DNA from: JADJGC01 sp964617645
Lineage (GTDB): Bacteria; Zixibacteria; MSB-5A5; CAIYYT01
Assembly: GCA_964617645.1 (NCBI GenBank)
Contig: CAZTYE010000001.1
Coordinates: 62,001 to 126,000 of the forward strand
Reading direction: 5' to 3'
Length of the DNA stretch: 64,000 nt
The position numbers and the translations under genes were made by a program. The notes under the pieces were generated by a model. That model saw only the letters and a program-made list of their open reading frames with translations. It had not been told where the DNA came from and searched no databases. This document shows, one piece after another, positions 42,330 to 52,400 of the stretch (positions are counted from its first letter, which is position 1; every line of letters begins with the position of its first letter).

Positions 42330-43283
42330 ATGGCAAGATTCTCGCGTCTCATAACTTCCGTTGTCGCATTATCGACCATTGTCGTAGTGTTAACCTCAAC
42401 GGCTGATGCAGCCAAGCGCCCGTGGATTGGCATCTACATGCAGAACGTTGATCGGGACATGATCGAAGCCTACGATTTGAAAACTGACTACGGTGTGTTT
42501 ATCAGTAGCGTCGCTGATGATTCGCCGGCCGAAAAGGCGGGCCTTGAAGCTCGCGATATCCTGCTCGCATGGAATGGCACGAAACTTGCCGATTCCGACC
42601 AACTCTCGGAATTGGTTAGCGATTCTGATGTTGGCGATAAGGTGGACTTGTTGGTGAACCGAGCCGGCAAGGAGATGACCATCACTTTGGAAATCGGCGA
42701 GCGCCGCGAACCGCGGGTTTATGGCTTCGGATTCGATAGCGACGATGAGTCGTCGCCGCCGAATCTGGCGTGGCTCGATGATTTCCGAACTACCGGAATC
42801 GGCGTGTCGCTGCAGTCGCTTTCCGGCGACCTTGGTGAGTACTTCGGCGTACCGGAAGGTCGCGGCGCCCTCGTTACGGAAGTCAAAGACGATTCCCCGG
42901 CCGCCGCCGCCGGTCTCAAAGTGGCCGACGTGATTGTCGCAGTCGCGGGCCGTAAAGTCGAAGCCCCGAGCGACGTATCGGCGGAAATCCGCGAGTTCAA
43001 GAAGGGCGACAAGGTCGAACTGACTGTCATCCGTAACAAGGCTGAGCAGAAGCTGACGGTTGAAGTCGATGAAATTGAAAATTTCGGCTTCGATTTTGAA
43101 GGGAACATGCCGTCCGTTCCCGGTCTCGATCACAATTGGATGCGCGGCTTCAACCAGCGTTATCACAACTGGACCGTTCCGGGCATCGATCGTGACGACA
43201 TGACCCGCAAGATGGAAGAATTGCAGAAACGGTTGGAAGAGCTCCAGCTTAAACTCGAGAGCCTGGAACAGCGCGTTAAGTAA
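42330..43283 (+). CDS. Periplasmic twin-PDZ protein without protease domain
   Basis: 317 aa: signal peptide (1-27), PDZ1 (about 30-125; WIGIYMQNV, DDSPAEKAGLEARDILLAW), PDZ2 (about 145-250; GALVTEVKDDSPAAAAGLKV, EFKKGDKVELTVIR) and a C-terminal coiled coil (about 290-317, MEELQKRLEELQLKLES). Both PDZ carboxylate loops look intact. No serine protease domain precedes them as in DegP, so this is a stand-alone adaptor, perhaps oligomerised by the coiled coil. AAGGAG lies 11 nt before ATG. Confidence 0.85.
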   Translation: MARFSRLITSVVALSTIVVVLTSTADAAKRPWIGIYMQNVDRDMIEAYDLKTDYGVFISSVADDSPAEKAGLEARDILLAWNGTKLADSDQLSELVSDSDVGDKVDLLVNRAGKEMTITLEIGERREPRVYGFGFDSDDESSPPNLAWLDDFRTTGIGVSLQSLSGDLGEYFGVPEGRGALVTEVKDDSPAAAAGLKVADVIVAVAGRKVEAPSDVSAEIREFKKGDKVELTVIRNKAEQKLTVEVDEIENFGFDFEGNMPSVPGLDHNWMRGFNQRYHNWTVPGIDRDDMTRKMEELQKRLEELQLKLESLEQRVK

Positions 43284-43365
43284 CCGACCGTTCGATTGCT
43301 CCGGTCGAAAAGCCACCGAGCGATCGTTACCAAGAGCCCTAACGGGTACTTCCCATTATCCGACA

Positions 43366-43409
43366 AACCGCCGGCGGATCAGCAACCCCACCGGCGGTTC
43401 TCCTTTTCT
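43366..43409 (+). terminator. Terminator after the PDZ gene
   Basis: Nine-bp stem AACCGCCGG/CCGGCGGTT with 16-nt loop (43366-43399) followed by CTCCTTTTCT. Confidence 0.6.
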
Positions 43410-43437
43410 AACTCCAGCCGCCCCGTCCAAATACCTG

Positions 43438-43465
43438 TTGACTCCCCCCACAACGCAGATATATT
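43438..43465 (+). promoter_or_regulatory. Sigma-70 promoter of secDF
   Basis: TTGACT (43438-43443), 16-bp spacer, TATATT (43460-43465); start near 43472, 60 nt before secD. Confidence 0.6.
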
Positions 43466-43531
43466 GCGTGACTTGGTTTTGAAATTGCCCTCACGGGTGT
43501 TCTGATTTGTGAACGGAGGATTTCCAATAGT

Positions 43532-45184
43532 ATGAAAGGTGATACCTGGAAGATAGTCCTTTCGATCATCCTCGCGATCGTAGCTGTCTTTTACCTGTGG
43601 CCGACTTTCCAGTACTTCTCGCTCAGCGAGACGGAGCGCGAAAACATGCGCCAGAGCGATCCGGATGGCTATGCCGAGCTGCAAAAGAAGTCGCTTAAGC
43701 TGGGTCTTGATCTCCAAGGTGGAATGCGCGTTGCGCTGGAAGTCGACAAATCACAATTGGACGACAATGCCGCGTCAGATGCCCGCGATCGGGCGCTGGA
43801 AATCATCCGCAACCGCGTCGATCAATTCGGCGTTGCTGAACCGGTGATTCAAACCCAGGGGCAGGATCGAATTGTCGTCGAACTGCCGGCCCTGCAGGAT
43901 CCGGAGCGCGCCCGCAATCTCATCGGCAAAACCGCACTGCTGGAGTTTAAGCTGGTCGAAAGTCCGGAAAACAGTCAAGCGCTCATCAACCGCCTCGACC
44001 AGATCGCTTCCAAACTCAAACTCGACCCCGATCGTTCGCCAACATCCGGCGATACCGCTGCCAATCCGCTCTCGACGCTGGCGAATCCGTTCGCCTCCGA
44101 TACGACCAAAGACACCGGCAACGTCTTGGCGAATGTCGATCAGGCCACGACCACCGGCGAACTCATGCAGTACCTTGAAGCTTCCGGCGCCGGGTATATG
44201 GTGATGGAAGAAGATTATTCTAAGGTCGATCGCATGCTGAGTCACCCGGACATTCAGGCGGCAATTGGCTCCGACGTGCAATTGGCCTGGGGAACCCGCG
44301 CTCAATTGATCAACAACCGCCGCGTGCGTGAATTGTATGTCGTAAAGAGCAAGGTCGAAATGACCGGCGCTTACTTGAAAGACGCCAATCCGAATTACGA
44401 CCAATTCCACAAGCCGATTGTCGAGTTCAATTTCAACCGCGAGGGCGGCGACAAATTCGGTCAAGTCACCGGCCCGAATATTGGCAAACCGCTGGCGATT
44501 CTCTTGGACGGCCGTGTTGAGTCGGCGCCAACAATTCGGAGCAAAATCCGTGATCGCGGACAGATCGAAATGGGCGGTCAGGCCACATTTCTTGACGCCA
44601 AAGATCTGGCGACGATTCTTCGTGCCGGCGCGCTGCCGGCGCCCGTAAAGATTGTCGAAAATTATGTCATCGGCCCGACACTGGGTCGTGATTCAATCGA
44701 AGCCGGTAAGCTCGGCTTGGCGGTGGCGCTGGTTGCTATCGCCTTGTTCATGATGATCTACTACCGGACTTCCGGCGTTATCGCCAATCTGGTGCTGATC
44801 ACCAACGTGTTTTTCCTGCTCGCCGTCATGGCGGGTCTCGGAGCCACGCTTACCTTGCCCGGCATTGCCGGTATCATTCTCACTATGGGATTGGCGGTCG
44901 ACGCCAGTGTGCTGATTTTCGAGCGTATTCGCGATGAAATCCGTTCGGGCAAGACCACCAAGGCGGCAATCGACGCCGGCTATCAACGCGCCTCGATTCC
45001 CATTATCGATTCCAACGTCACCAACTTGATCGCCGCCGGCGTGCTTTACTACTTCGGCACGGGGCCGGTTAAGGGATTCGCGGTGACGCTGGGCGTCGGC
45101 ATTTTGATCTCGCTGTACACCGCTCTGGTGATCGGCAAACTGGCTTTCAACACGCGCCGTCGCGCGGACAAACTGAGCATCTGA
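43532..45184 (+). CDS. secD: Protein translocase subunit SecD
   Basis: Auxiliary subunit that uses the proton gradient to pull exported proteins out of SecYEG. 550 aa with first helix (about 8-25), a periplasmic P1 domain starting GLDLQGGMRVALEVD, DRALEIIRNRVDQFGVAEP, and five further helices including GLAVDASVLIFERIRDEIRSG with the conserved Asp and Arg. A Gly/Ser/Thr-rich insert of about 40 residues lies near 165-205. ATG 43532 with GGAGGA upstream. It lies 19 bp before secF. Confidence 0.96.
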   Translation: MKGDTWKIVLSIILAIVAVFYLWPTFQYFSLSETERENMRQSDPDGYAELQKKSLKLGLDLQGGMRVALEVDKSQLDDNAASDARDRALEIIRNRVDQFGVAEPVIQTQGQDRIVVELPALQDPERARNLIGKTALLEFKLVESPENSQALINRLDQIASKLKLDPDRSPTSGDTAANPLSTLANPFASDTTKDTGNVLANVDQATTTGELMQYLEASGAGYMVMEEDYSKVDRMLSHPDIQAAIGSDVQLAWGTRAQLINNRRVRELYVVKSKVEMTGAYLKDANPNYDQFHKPIVEFNFNREGGDKFGQVTGPNIGKPLAILLDGRVESAPTIRSKIRDRGQIEMGGQATFLDAKDLATILRAGALPAPVKIVENYVIGPTLGRDSIEAGKLGLAVALVAIALFMMIYYRTSGVIANLVLITNVFFLLAVMAGLGATLTLPGIAGIILTMGLAVDASVLIFERIRDEIRSGKTTKAAIDAGYQRASIPIIDSNVTNLIAAGVLYYFGTGPVKGFAVTLGVGILISLYTALVIGKLAFNTRRRADKLSI

Positions 45185-45203
45185 GCGGGAGTGGATTTAC
45201 GAT

Positions 45204-46127
45204 ATGCAGTTAATTGGTCAGACTAATATCGACTTTATCGGCAAACGCAACTACGCCTATATCGTCTCGGCGATTCTCGTCCTTCTCGGAATCGTCTCTC
45301 TCGGCATCATCTTCTTCGGGCAGGCCGATCTTTCGATCGACTTTTCCGGCGGTACCCTGATTCGCGGCAACTTCGCCCAATCGGTGTCGGTCGGCGACAT
45401 TCGCTCCGCGCTCGCGAAAGAAGGTTACGAAGATGCCAACATCCAGCAAGTTTTTGGTTCGGTACAAAATATGTTCATTATTCGCGTCGCATCAGCGGCC
45501 GGCGGCACCGGTGACGAAACCGTTTCCAACAAGCTGAAGTCGCTGCTGGCGCGAGAATTTCCCAACAATCCGTTTACGCTCGACTCGGTTCAGGAAGTCG
45601 GACCGACGGTCGGCAAGGAACTTCAGCGCCAGGCCGGGATCGCGATGATTATCGCCCTTGTCGGGATTTTGATCTACATCATGATTCGCTTCGATTTCCG
45701 CTTTTCCGTCGCGGCAATCGTTTCGACATTCCATGACATTCTTGCGGTCTTGGGTATCATGTTCATCCTTCAGCGCGAAATCTCACTCCTCGTCCTGTCG
45801 GCGCTCTTGACGCTGATCGGTTATTCGCTACAGGACAAGGTCGTTGTCTTCGACCGAATCCGCGAAAACCTCAGGATGTTTCGCAAGAAGGGCGATTTCG
45901 TCGCCGCTGTGAATGCCTCGATCAATCAGGTGTTGTCGCGGACGCTGGTCACCCAGCTCAATGCCATCATCGCGATCTTGGCGATTCTCTTCTTCTGCGG
46001 ACCGGTCGTTCGCGATTTCGCGTTAGCTCTCGTAATCGGAATGATCGTCGGGACGTACTCGTCGGTTTTCGTGGCTTCCACCCTGGTTGTCGAGTGGGAA
46101 GCGCGTTCGCCGAAGCGGTTCAAGTAG
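45204..46127 (+). CDS. secF: Protein translocase subunit SecF
   Basis: 307-aa partner of SecD with six predicted helices. DLSIDFSGGTLIRGNF marks the first periplasmic domain; VGPTVGKELQRQAGIAMIIALVG and GYSLQDKVVVFDRIRENLRMF are the SecF signatures. It ends the secDF operon, which has a strong terminator. Confidence 0.96.
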   Translation: MQLIGQTNIDFIGKRNYAYIVSAILVLLGIVSLGIIFFGQADLSIDFSGGTLIRGNFAQSVSVGDIRSALAKEGYEDANIQQVFGSVQNMFIIRVASAAGGTGDETVSNKLKSLLAREFPNNPFTLDSVQEVGPTVGKELQRQAGIAMIIALVGILIYIMIRFDFRFSVAAIVSTFHDILAVLGIMFILQREISLLVLSALLTLIGYSLQDKVVVFDRIRENLRMFRKKGDFVAAVNASINQVLSRTLVTQLNAIIAILAILFFCGPVVRDFALALVIGMIVGTYSSVFVASTLVVEWEARSPKRFK

Positions 46128-46158
46128 TCGGCGCCGAAAGAGCAAACGTACGAAATTT

Positions 46159-46192
46159 CAGGCGATTGAATCTTCAATCGCCTGACTTTTTT
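46159..46192 (+). terminator. Strong terminator after secDF
   Basis: Perfect 12-bp stem CAGGCGATTGAA/TTCAATCGCCTG (46159-46184) followed by AC and six T. Confidence 0.92.
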
Positions 46193-46300
46193 GGGAGAAA
46201 CCAGATTTCGTGATTTTTGCGCCATCAACTTTGGCCGTCTGACCGCGTATTTTACTGGGACAAATCCATTGGGGAGTTGAAAGAGAAAGGAAATCGAATC

Positions 46301-48178
46301 ATGGAGTCGAGTTCGTTCCGGCACGGGCAGGGATTAGGTCCTGGTCACACCAAAATGCTCTCGGTCGCCGCTCCGGCGACGGCCAAGGGGCTTCGTCAGC
46401 GCTCGGAGATCGCCGAACCCTACAAATGGCGTCTCGATCATATCTATCAGTCCGACGCCCAGTGGCGCGCCGATTTCGACAGCGTCAAATCCATGATTCC
46501 CAAGATCGAGAGCTTCAAGGGACGGCTGGCGGAGTCCGGCAGGACGCTGGCCGAGTGCTTCGAGCATCGCGATCAGACTTCCATCCTGTTCCACAAGCTC
46601 TACATCTACGCGTTCTTGCGTCTCGACGAGGATAATCGGGCCAGTCATTATCAGGCAATGACCGACGAGATCTCCGCGCTCGCTACCATCGTCACCGAAG
46701 CCGGCTCCTACATTACTCCGGAAATCCTGACGATTTCCGATGAGCGACTGGAAGAACTCAGGACCGAACATGCGCCACTGCGCCTCTACGATCATCATCT
46801 CGATGAAATGCGGCGCATGCGCGAGCACATTCTCTCGCCGGAGGAGGAAAAATTGCTCGCCTTGGCCGGAAACGTCATGCGCGGACCGTCCCAGATTTTC
46901 CGCATGATCGACGATGCCGATCTCAAATTCGGCGAAGTCACGGGCGAAAACGGCGAGAAAGTCCAATTGACCAAACAGCGCTACTACGATCTGCTCGAGT
47001 CGCACGATCGCCGCGTACGTAAGGAAGCCATGAGCGCGTTTATCGACGGGTACCGCGTCTTCATCAACACCCTCGGCGCGACGCTGTCGACTTCGATCTA
47101 CAAGGATCTCTTCAACGCCAGGGCACGGCGGTACAACACTTGTCTGGAAGCGGCCCTCGATGGCGACAATATTCCGCTCGCGACATATCGGAATCTTGTC
47201 AATACAGTGGATAATCACCTTGACGTCTTCCACCGCTACGCTGCGCTGCGCAAACGCGTTCTCAAGCTGGATGAACTCAAGCCTTACGACTTCTACGTCC
47301 CGCTGGTGCCGGAAATGCGTATGAAGATCGGCTACGATGATGCGATCAAGCGCATTCTCGAGGGCCTTTGGCCACTCGGAAAGACTTATCTCGGCGATCT
47401 CAAGAGTGCGTTTTCCTCCGGTTGGATCGATGTCTACGAAACCGAGGGCAAAGGATCGGGGGCGTACTCGTGGTCAACCTACGCGACGCATCCGTACGTG
47501 CTCATGAACTACAACGACACGCTCGACAATATGTTTACATTGGCCCACGAAATGGGGCATGCCATGCACTCCTATTATTCGCGGCAAACGCAGCCCTATG
47601 TCTACTCCGGCCACTCGATCTTTACAGCGGAAGTCGCCTCGACGACGAACGAAGAGCTTCTCATGCACTACATGCTCGATCGCGTGGAGAACGACGAGCA
47701 GAAGGCCTACTTGTTGAGTTACTATATCCAGCAGATCGTTGGTACGTTCTTCACACAGGTGATGTACTCGCAGTTCGAGGATAAGGTCCATCAGGATGTC
47801 GAAGCCGGTCGGCCCTTGTCGGCCGATGCCATGCGGCGGGCATTCCGCGAGATCTACCAGAAATTCTGGGGGCCGGAGATGAAACTCGATGAGTTCTCCG
47901 ACATCTCCTGTCTCCGTATCCCGCACTTCTATCGCGCCTTCTATGTTTATCAGTATGCGACCAGCTATTCAGCGGCAACGATGATTGCCGAACGTCTCCT
48001 GAAGGGTGATGAGGATCAGCGCGAACGGTACTTAAACTTCCTTAAAGCCGGAGAATCGAAGTACGCCATCGAGATTCTCAAAGACGCCGGTGTTGACTTG
48101 ACCAAGCCGGACGCGATCGAAGCGACCGCGCGTCTGTTCGGCCGTCTTGTCGACGAATTGGAAGCGCTATTGACGTAG
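46301..48178 (+). CDS. pepF: Oligoendopeptidase F (M3 family)
   Basis: Cytoplasmic zinc peptidase that degrades short peptides. 625 aa. Active site HEMGHAMHS with downstream glutamate in ASTTNEEL, which gives the HExxH...E zinc site of M3 enzymes. YSWSTYATHPYVLMNYNDT and CLRIPHFYRAFYVYQYATSY are PepF-specific substrate-binding segments. ATG 46301 is chosen because AAAGGA precedes it; an ATG-like frame extends 84 nt upstream. No signal peptide. Confidence 0.93.
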   Translation: MESSSFRHGQGLGPGHTKMLSVAAPATAKGLRQRSEIAEPYKWRLDHIYQSDAQWRADFDSVKSMIPKIESFKGRLAESGRTLAECFEHRDQTSILFHKLYIYAFLRLDEDNRASHYQAMTDEISALATIVTEAGSYITPEILTISDERLEELRTEHAPLRLYDHHLDEMRRMREHILSPEEEKLLALAGNVMRGPSQIFRMIDDADLKFGEVTGENGEKVQLTKQRYYDLLESHDRRVRKEAMSAFIDGYRVFINTLGATLSTSIYKDLFNARARRYNTCLEAALDGDNIPLATYRNLVNTVDNHLDVFHRYAALRKRVLKLDELKPYDFYVPLVPEMRMKIGYDDAIKRILEGLWPLGKTYLGDLKSAFSSGWIDVYETEGKGSGAYSWSTYATHPYVLMNYNDTLDNMFTLAHEMGHAMHSYYSRQTQPYVYSGHSIFTAEVASTTNEELLMHYMLDRVENDEQKAYLLSYYIQQIVGTFFTQVMYSQFEDKVHQDVEAGRPLSADAMRRAFREIYQKFWGPEMKLDEFSDISCLRIPHFYRAFYVYQYATSYSAATMIAERLLKGDEDQRERYLNFLKAGESKYAIEILKDAGVDLTKPDAIEATARLFGRLVDELEALLT

Positions 48179-48236
48179 TGTGGTTCAGCCGCAGTGCGGC
48201 TCGGGCTTGCCGTCACTCATAATCAAGTGACTGTTG

Positions 48237-49268
48237 TCATTTCGTTCGCGCCACAAATTCTCGAATCGCGCTGGCAACCTGCTCTGGTTGGTCGAACCAC
48301 ATACAGATGCGCGAATCGGGAATGGTCTTCACCTCCATCTTCACGCCTCGAGCCAATGCTGCCTCCCAAGATGTATGACAAAACAACGTCATATAATCCT
48401 GACCCGGATCGTAATAGACGCCCTCTAAGCCGGGTTTAAGCAGGAGCGTTGGTACGGATAAGCTGTCGAGATCGAGCGTAACGTCCTGCGCATTGAATTC
48501 GATCAGATACCGCACCCACACATGTAATTCCGGTTCGGCTGCCCAGCGCCAGAGTCGAAGTGCGCGAACCGGATTTGCGGCATAATCGGACGGCAGGAAA
48601 TTGTTGTCATCCCAAGTCTCGCGCGTAACGGTCTTGAACCACATTGGCGCCATGTACTTGTCCGCCACCATCGTCAGGCGATCAAGTGGCGGATGGTACT
48701 TCATTCGCGTCGTATCTGTCGACATGAAGCAGGGCGCACCGGACAGCAACACGACGCCGCGAATCTTCTCGGGATGATTCAGCGCCAGCTTCAATGCCAA
48801 GGTCGTGCCGGTTAGCCAGTGACCGACGATGATCGGCCGCTCGATCTTCTCGGTCACGAGAAGTTTCTCCATGGCCCTATAGGCGGCTGTGTTCCATGTT
48901 TGCTCGCCGAAGCTCGTGCCCTCGGGTGGCGTCGGTGGCGCCGCGGTGCCGCCAAAGCCCGGAAGCGTCACCGCATAGATCGTGTACTCGGCGCTGAACA
49001 TCTCGACGAACTCATCAAACACGCGGGCGCCAAAGCCAAGACCGGGAATCAATATCATCGCCGGTTTTCCACTTCCGACTTTACGGACGTCGCCGAGTTC
49101 GCCGAGCGCGCCTGTCTTGTAACCCGCCGGCGTGACGAGATTATTCAGGGTGGAGTCTTGTTTCATGATGCGAACGCACATCTGCTGCGCCGATATTGAC
49201 GACGTGCCAGTGATGATGCCCATGAACGTGAAGAGCGCGAGTAGCGACTGAGAAGGACGCCGAAACAT
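48237..49268 (-). CDS. Secreted alpha/beta-hydrolase-fold protein lacking the catalytic Ser and His
   Basis: 343 aa from ATG 49268 (GAGGG upstream), with a signal peptide ending near SISAQ. The fold is clear: MILIPGLGFGARVFDEF (oxyanion strand), YAVTLPGFGGTAAP and the nucleophile elbow region. The elbow reads GHWLTG, so Trp151 replaces the usual Ser (TGG codon). The C-terminal DSRxxxMxxQP segment reads DSRICMWFDQP, with Ile321 where the catalytic His normally lies. Both triad residues are thus missing although the frame is intact, pointing to a non-enzymatic role or an unusual mechanism. It lies downstream of the metal-efflux operon, 220 bp away. Confidence 0.8.
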   Translation of the reverse strand: MFRRPSQSLLALFTFMGIITGTSSISAQQMCVRIMKQDSTLNNLVTPAGYKTGALGELGDVRKVGSGKPAMILIPGLGFGARVFDEFVEMFSAEYTIYAVTLPGFGGTAAPPTPPEGTSFGEQTWNTAAYRAMEKLLVTEKIERPIIVGHWLTGTTLALKLALNHPEKIRGVVLLSGAPCFMSTDTTRMKYHPPLDRLTMVADKYMAPMWFKTVTRETWDDNNFLPSDYAANPVRALRLWRWAAEPELHVWVRYLIEFNAQDVTLDLDSLSVPTLLLKPGLEGVYYDPGQDYMTLFCHTSWEAALARGVKMEVKTIPDSRICMWFDQPEQVASAIREFVARTK

Positions 49269-49488
49269 ATTTGACCCTCGGATAGTGGTTGGCTGATGCG
49301 CGCACTCGGCCGGTATAAAGTTCTCACGGAACGGAATCTCGACCAATGTAGGCACTGTTTTAGAGCTATGGCCTAATACGAATTGTCGGGAATCGAGTTG
49401 CCTCAATGTTCGAGACGATGCAGTAGATTTCGCGAGCGGTACGCCCGATTCGCAATTTCCGAAGTCGAATGGGCGGTCGCGAGCTGAG

Positions 49489-52400
49489 TTACAACGGTCG
49501 GCCGCGGCGCAAGCGCCACTCCGCCAGCGCGCTGTGCATTACCGGTACGGTCAGCACGGTGACAATCGCTATCGTCATGCCGCCGAATCCCGGAATCGCC
49601 ATTGGTGTCATGACATCCGATCCGCGGCCGGTCGAAGTTAGCACCGGCAGCAGCGCCAGCAGCGTTGTCGCTACGGTCATGAGCGCCGGACGGATTCGCC
49701 TGCTGCCCGCCAACAGGATCGCGTCGCGTATCTCGCGCGGTGATTGCGGCTGCTTCTCGGCAAAGACTTGTTTCACGTACGTGGAAATCAGAACACCATC
49801 ATCGGTCGCCACGCCGAACAATGCCAGAAAGCCAACCCAAACCGCCACGGAGAGATTGTATTGCTGGATATTGAAAAGTTCGCGCAGATTCTCGCCGAAG
49901 GGTGCAAGGTTGAAGAACCACTCCTGTCCGTACAGCCACAGCATCAGAAATCCGCCCGACCAGGCGACAAAGATTCCCGTGAACACCAGCCCGGTCACCG
50001 GAACATCACGGAATTGGAAATAGATCAACATAAAGATGATGAAGAGTGCCAGCGGAATCACAATCCGCAGCCGCTTCTCCGAACGCACCTGGTTTTCGTA
50101 GGAACCCGCGAAGCTGTAGCTGACGCCGGCCGGAATCGTTAGATCGCCGCTCTTGATGCTCTCCTTCAGGAACGCGTCCGCCGCCTGAACCACGTCGACT
50201 TCGGCGTACTCCGGTCGCTTGTCGAAAATCACGTAGCCGGTCAAGAATGTGTCTTCGGCGCGAATCATCATCGGGCCGCGGACGTACCGGATCTCGGCCA
50301 CTTGCAGCAAAGGAATTTGTTGTCCGTTGGGCGCCGGTACTAAGACGCGCCCCAGATCCTCAAGCGAGCCGCGCCGTTCGCGTTCGTATCGGACGCGCAC
50401 CGGGTAGCGCTCGCGTCCCTCAACCGTCGTCGTGATCGGCATGCCGCCGATCGCGACTTCGACAACTTCCTGCGCGTCCTTGATCGCGATTCCGTAGCGC
50501 CCCAACGCTTCACGATCAAAGTGAATCTCCAAATAGGGATTACCCACAATGCGGTCGGCGACGACCGTCGCCGGCTCGACCAACGATACCTGCTTGAGCA
50601 GCCGCTCCACTTCCAGTCCGACGCCTTCAACCGTCGGTAGGTCCGGCCCCTTGATTTTAACTCCCATCGGCGCCCGCATTCCCGACTGCAGCATGACGAT
50701 CCGCGCCGCGATCGGTTGCAGCTTCGGCGCCGAGGTCGTTCCGACCAACTGCCCGGCCTTCACAATCTCCTCCCAAATGTCGTTTGCGGTCCGTATTTCA
50801 TCCCGCCATTGACGGTACGGTTTACCGCTCTGGTCGGGAATCAATTCGCCGAGCGAGTCGCGCACGAATTCGTTCTTCTCGCTGTCAAATCGAAATTTGC
50901 GGCGCTTACCGCCGGAGTCTACGATGTATTCACTCTTGTAATTGATCACCGTTTCGATCATCGAAGTTGGCGCCGGATCGAGCGGCGATTCAACTCGCCC
51001 GATTTTTCCGACCACGGACTCGATCTCGGGAATGCTCTCGAACGCCAGATCCTGATGCTGCACGATCGACAACGCTTCGTCGATCGAGGCATGCGGCATC
51101 GTCGTCGGCATCCACAGGAACGAGCCTTCGTCCAAAGACGGCATGAACTCGCGTCCGAGTCCGGGAAATGCGTGATTCATAGCGACGTACGGTGTGCTGC
51201 GGCGGACGAAATCCGGCATAAAGCCCAGCATCTTGTCGAATCCCTGCCAGACGATTAGGCCGAACAGCGTGATCATTGTCGGGAAAGACAAGAACAGAAC
51301 TTTGTTCTCAAGGCACCAATTCAAGATTGGGCGGTAGAACCGGATAAAAAGCAAAAACGCGCCGAGAATTCCGCCGACCAGCAGCGTCACAAAAACGAAA
51401 TTCAAAATTTCACCGCGGCCCACGCCGAGCGGCAGCCAGTGCGAAGAGAGAATCGCCGCCACGATCACGACCAGTATCGCATTGATGATCTTGGGTATTC
51501 GCGTTTGTGCTGTTTCCGGTAGCCTCGGTCGGATCAGAAGGTAGGCCGCAACGACGAGCAATACCGCGCCCGTCCACCAGAGTCCAAACATCAGCATGAT
51601 CGCGACTCCGGCCAGACCCAGACCGATCGGGATAATCTTCGCCGGAACCGCACGCCGCCGGTTAGGATCCGAGAACATCAGATAGGCGAAAGCCGGGATG
51701 ATCGTCAGCGCCACGACGACTGATGCCACCAGGGCAAACGTCTTGGTATACGCCAGCGGTTTGAACAACTTGCCCTCCGCCGCCTCCATCGTGAACACGG
51801 GCAGGAACGACACCACCGTCGTTGCGATTGTCGTAAACACCGCGGAACCGATTTCCGAAGTCGCGCGGAAGATGATGTTGCGCTTGGGCGTGCCCGCCGG
51901 CGCCTGATCGAAGTGCCGCAGGATGTTCTCGCAGATAACGATTCCCATATCGACGATATCACCGATGGCGATCGCGATTCCACCGAGCGCCATGATGTTG
52001 GCGTCGACGCCGAACGATTTCATGCCAATGAAGCTCATCAGCACTGCGATCGGCATCAGACCGGAGATCAACAGTGACGACCGCAGATGCATGACCATCA
52101 CCAGCACGACGATCACCGTAACGATGATCTGGTCGATGATTGCCGAGTTAAGCGTGCCCAGCGTTTCATAAATCAGGCCGGTGCGGTCATAAAACGGCAC
52201 GACGGTTACTTGCGAAACCGTCCCGTCGGCCAGAGTTTTCTTTGGCAGTCCCGGGGCGATTTCCGCGATCTTGGCCTTGACATTCTTGATTGTCGCCAGC
52301 GGATTCTCGCCGAAGCGCGTGACGACAACACCGCCGACTGCTTCCGCGCCGCCCTTGTCGAGCGCGCCCCGCCGCATCGCCGGGCCAAGAGTCACGTGTG

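Noticed and set aside
48187..48205. Hairpin AGCCGC/GCGGCT after pepF as terminator
   Set aside because: Only 6 bp with no T-run; too weak to claim.
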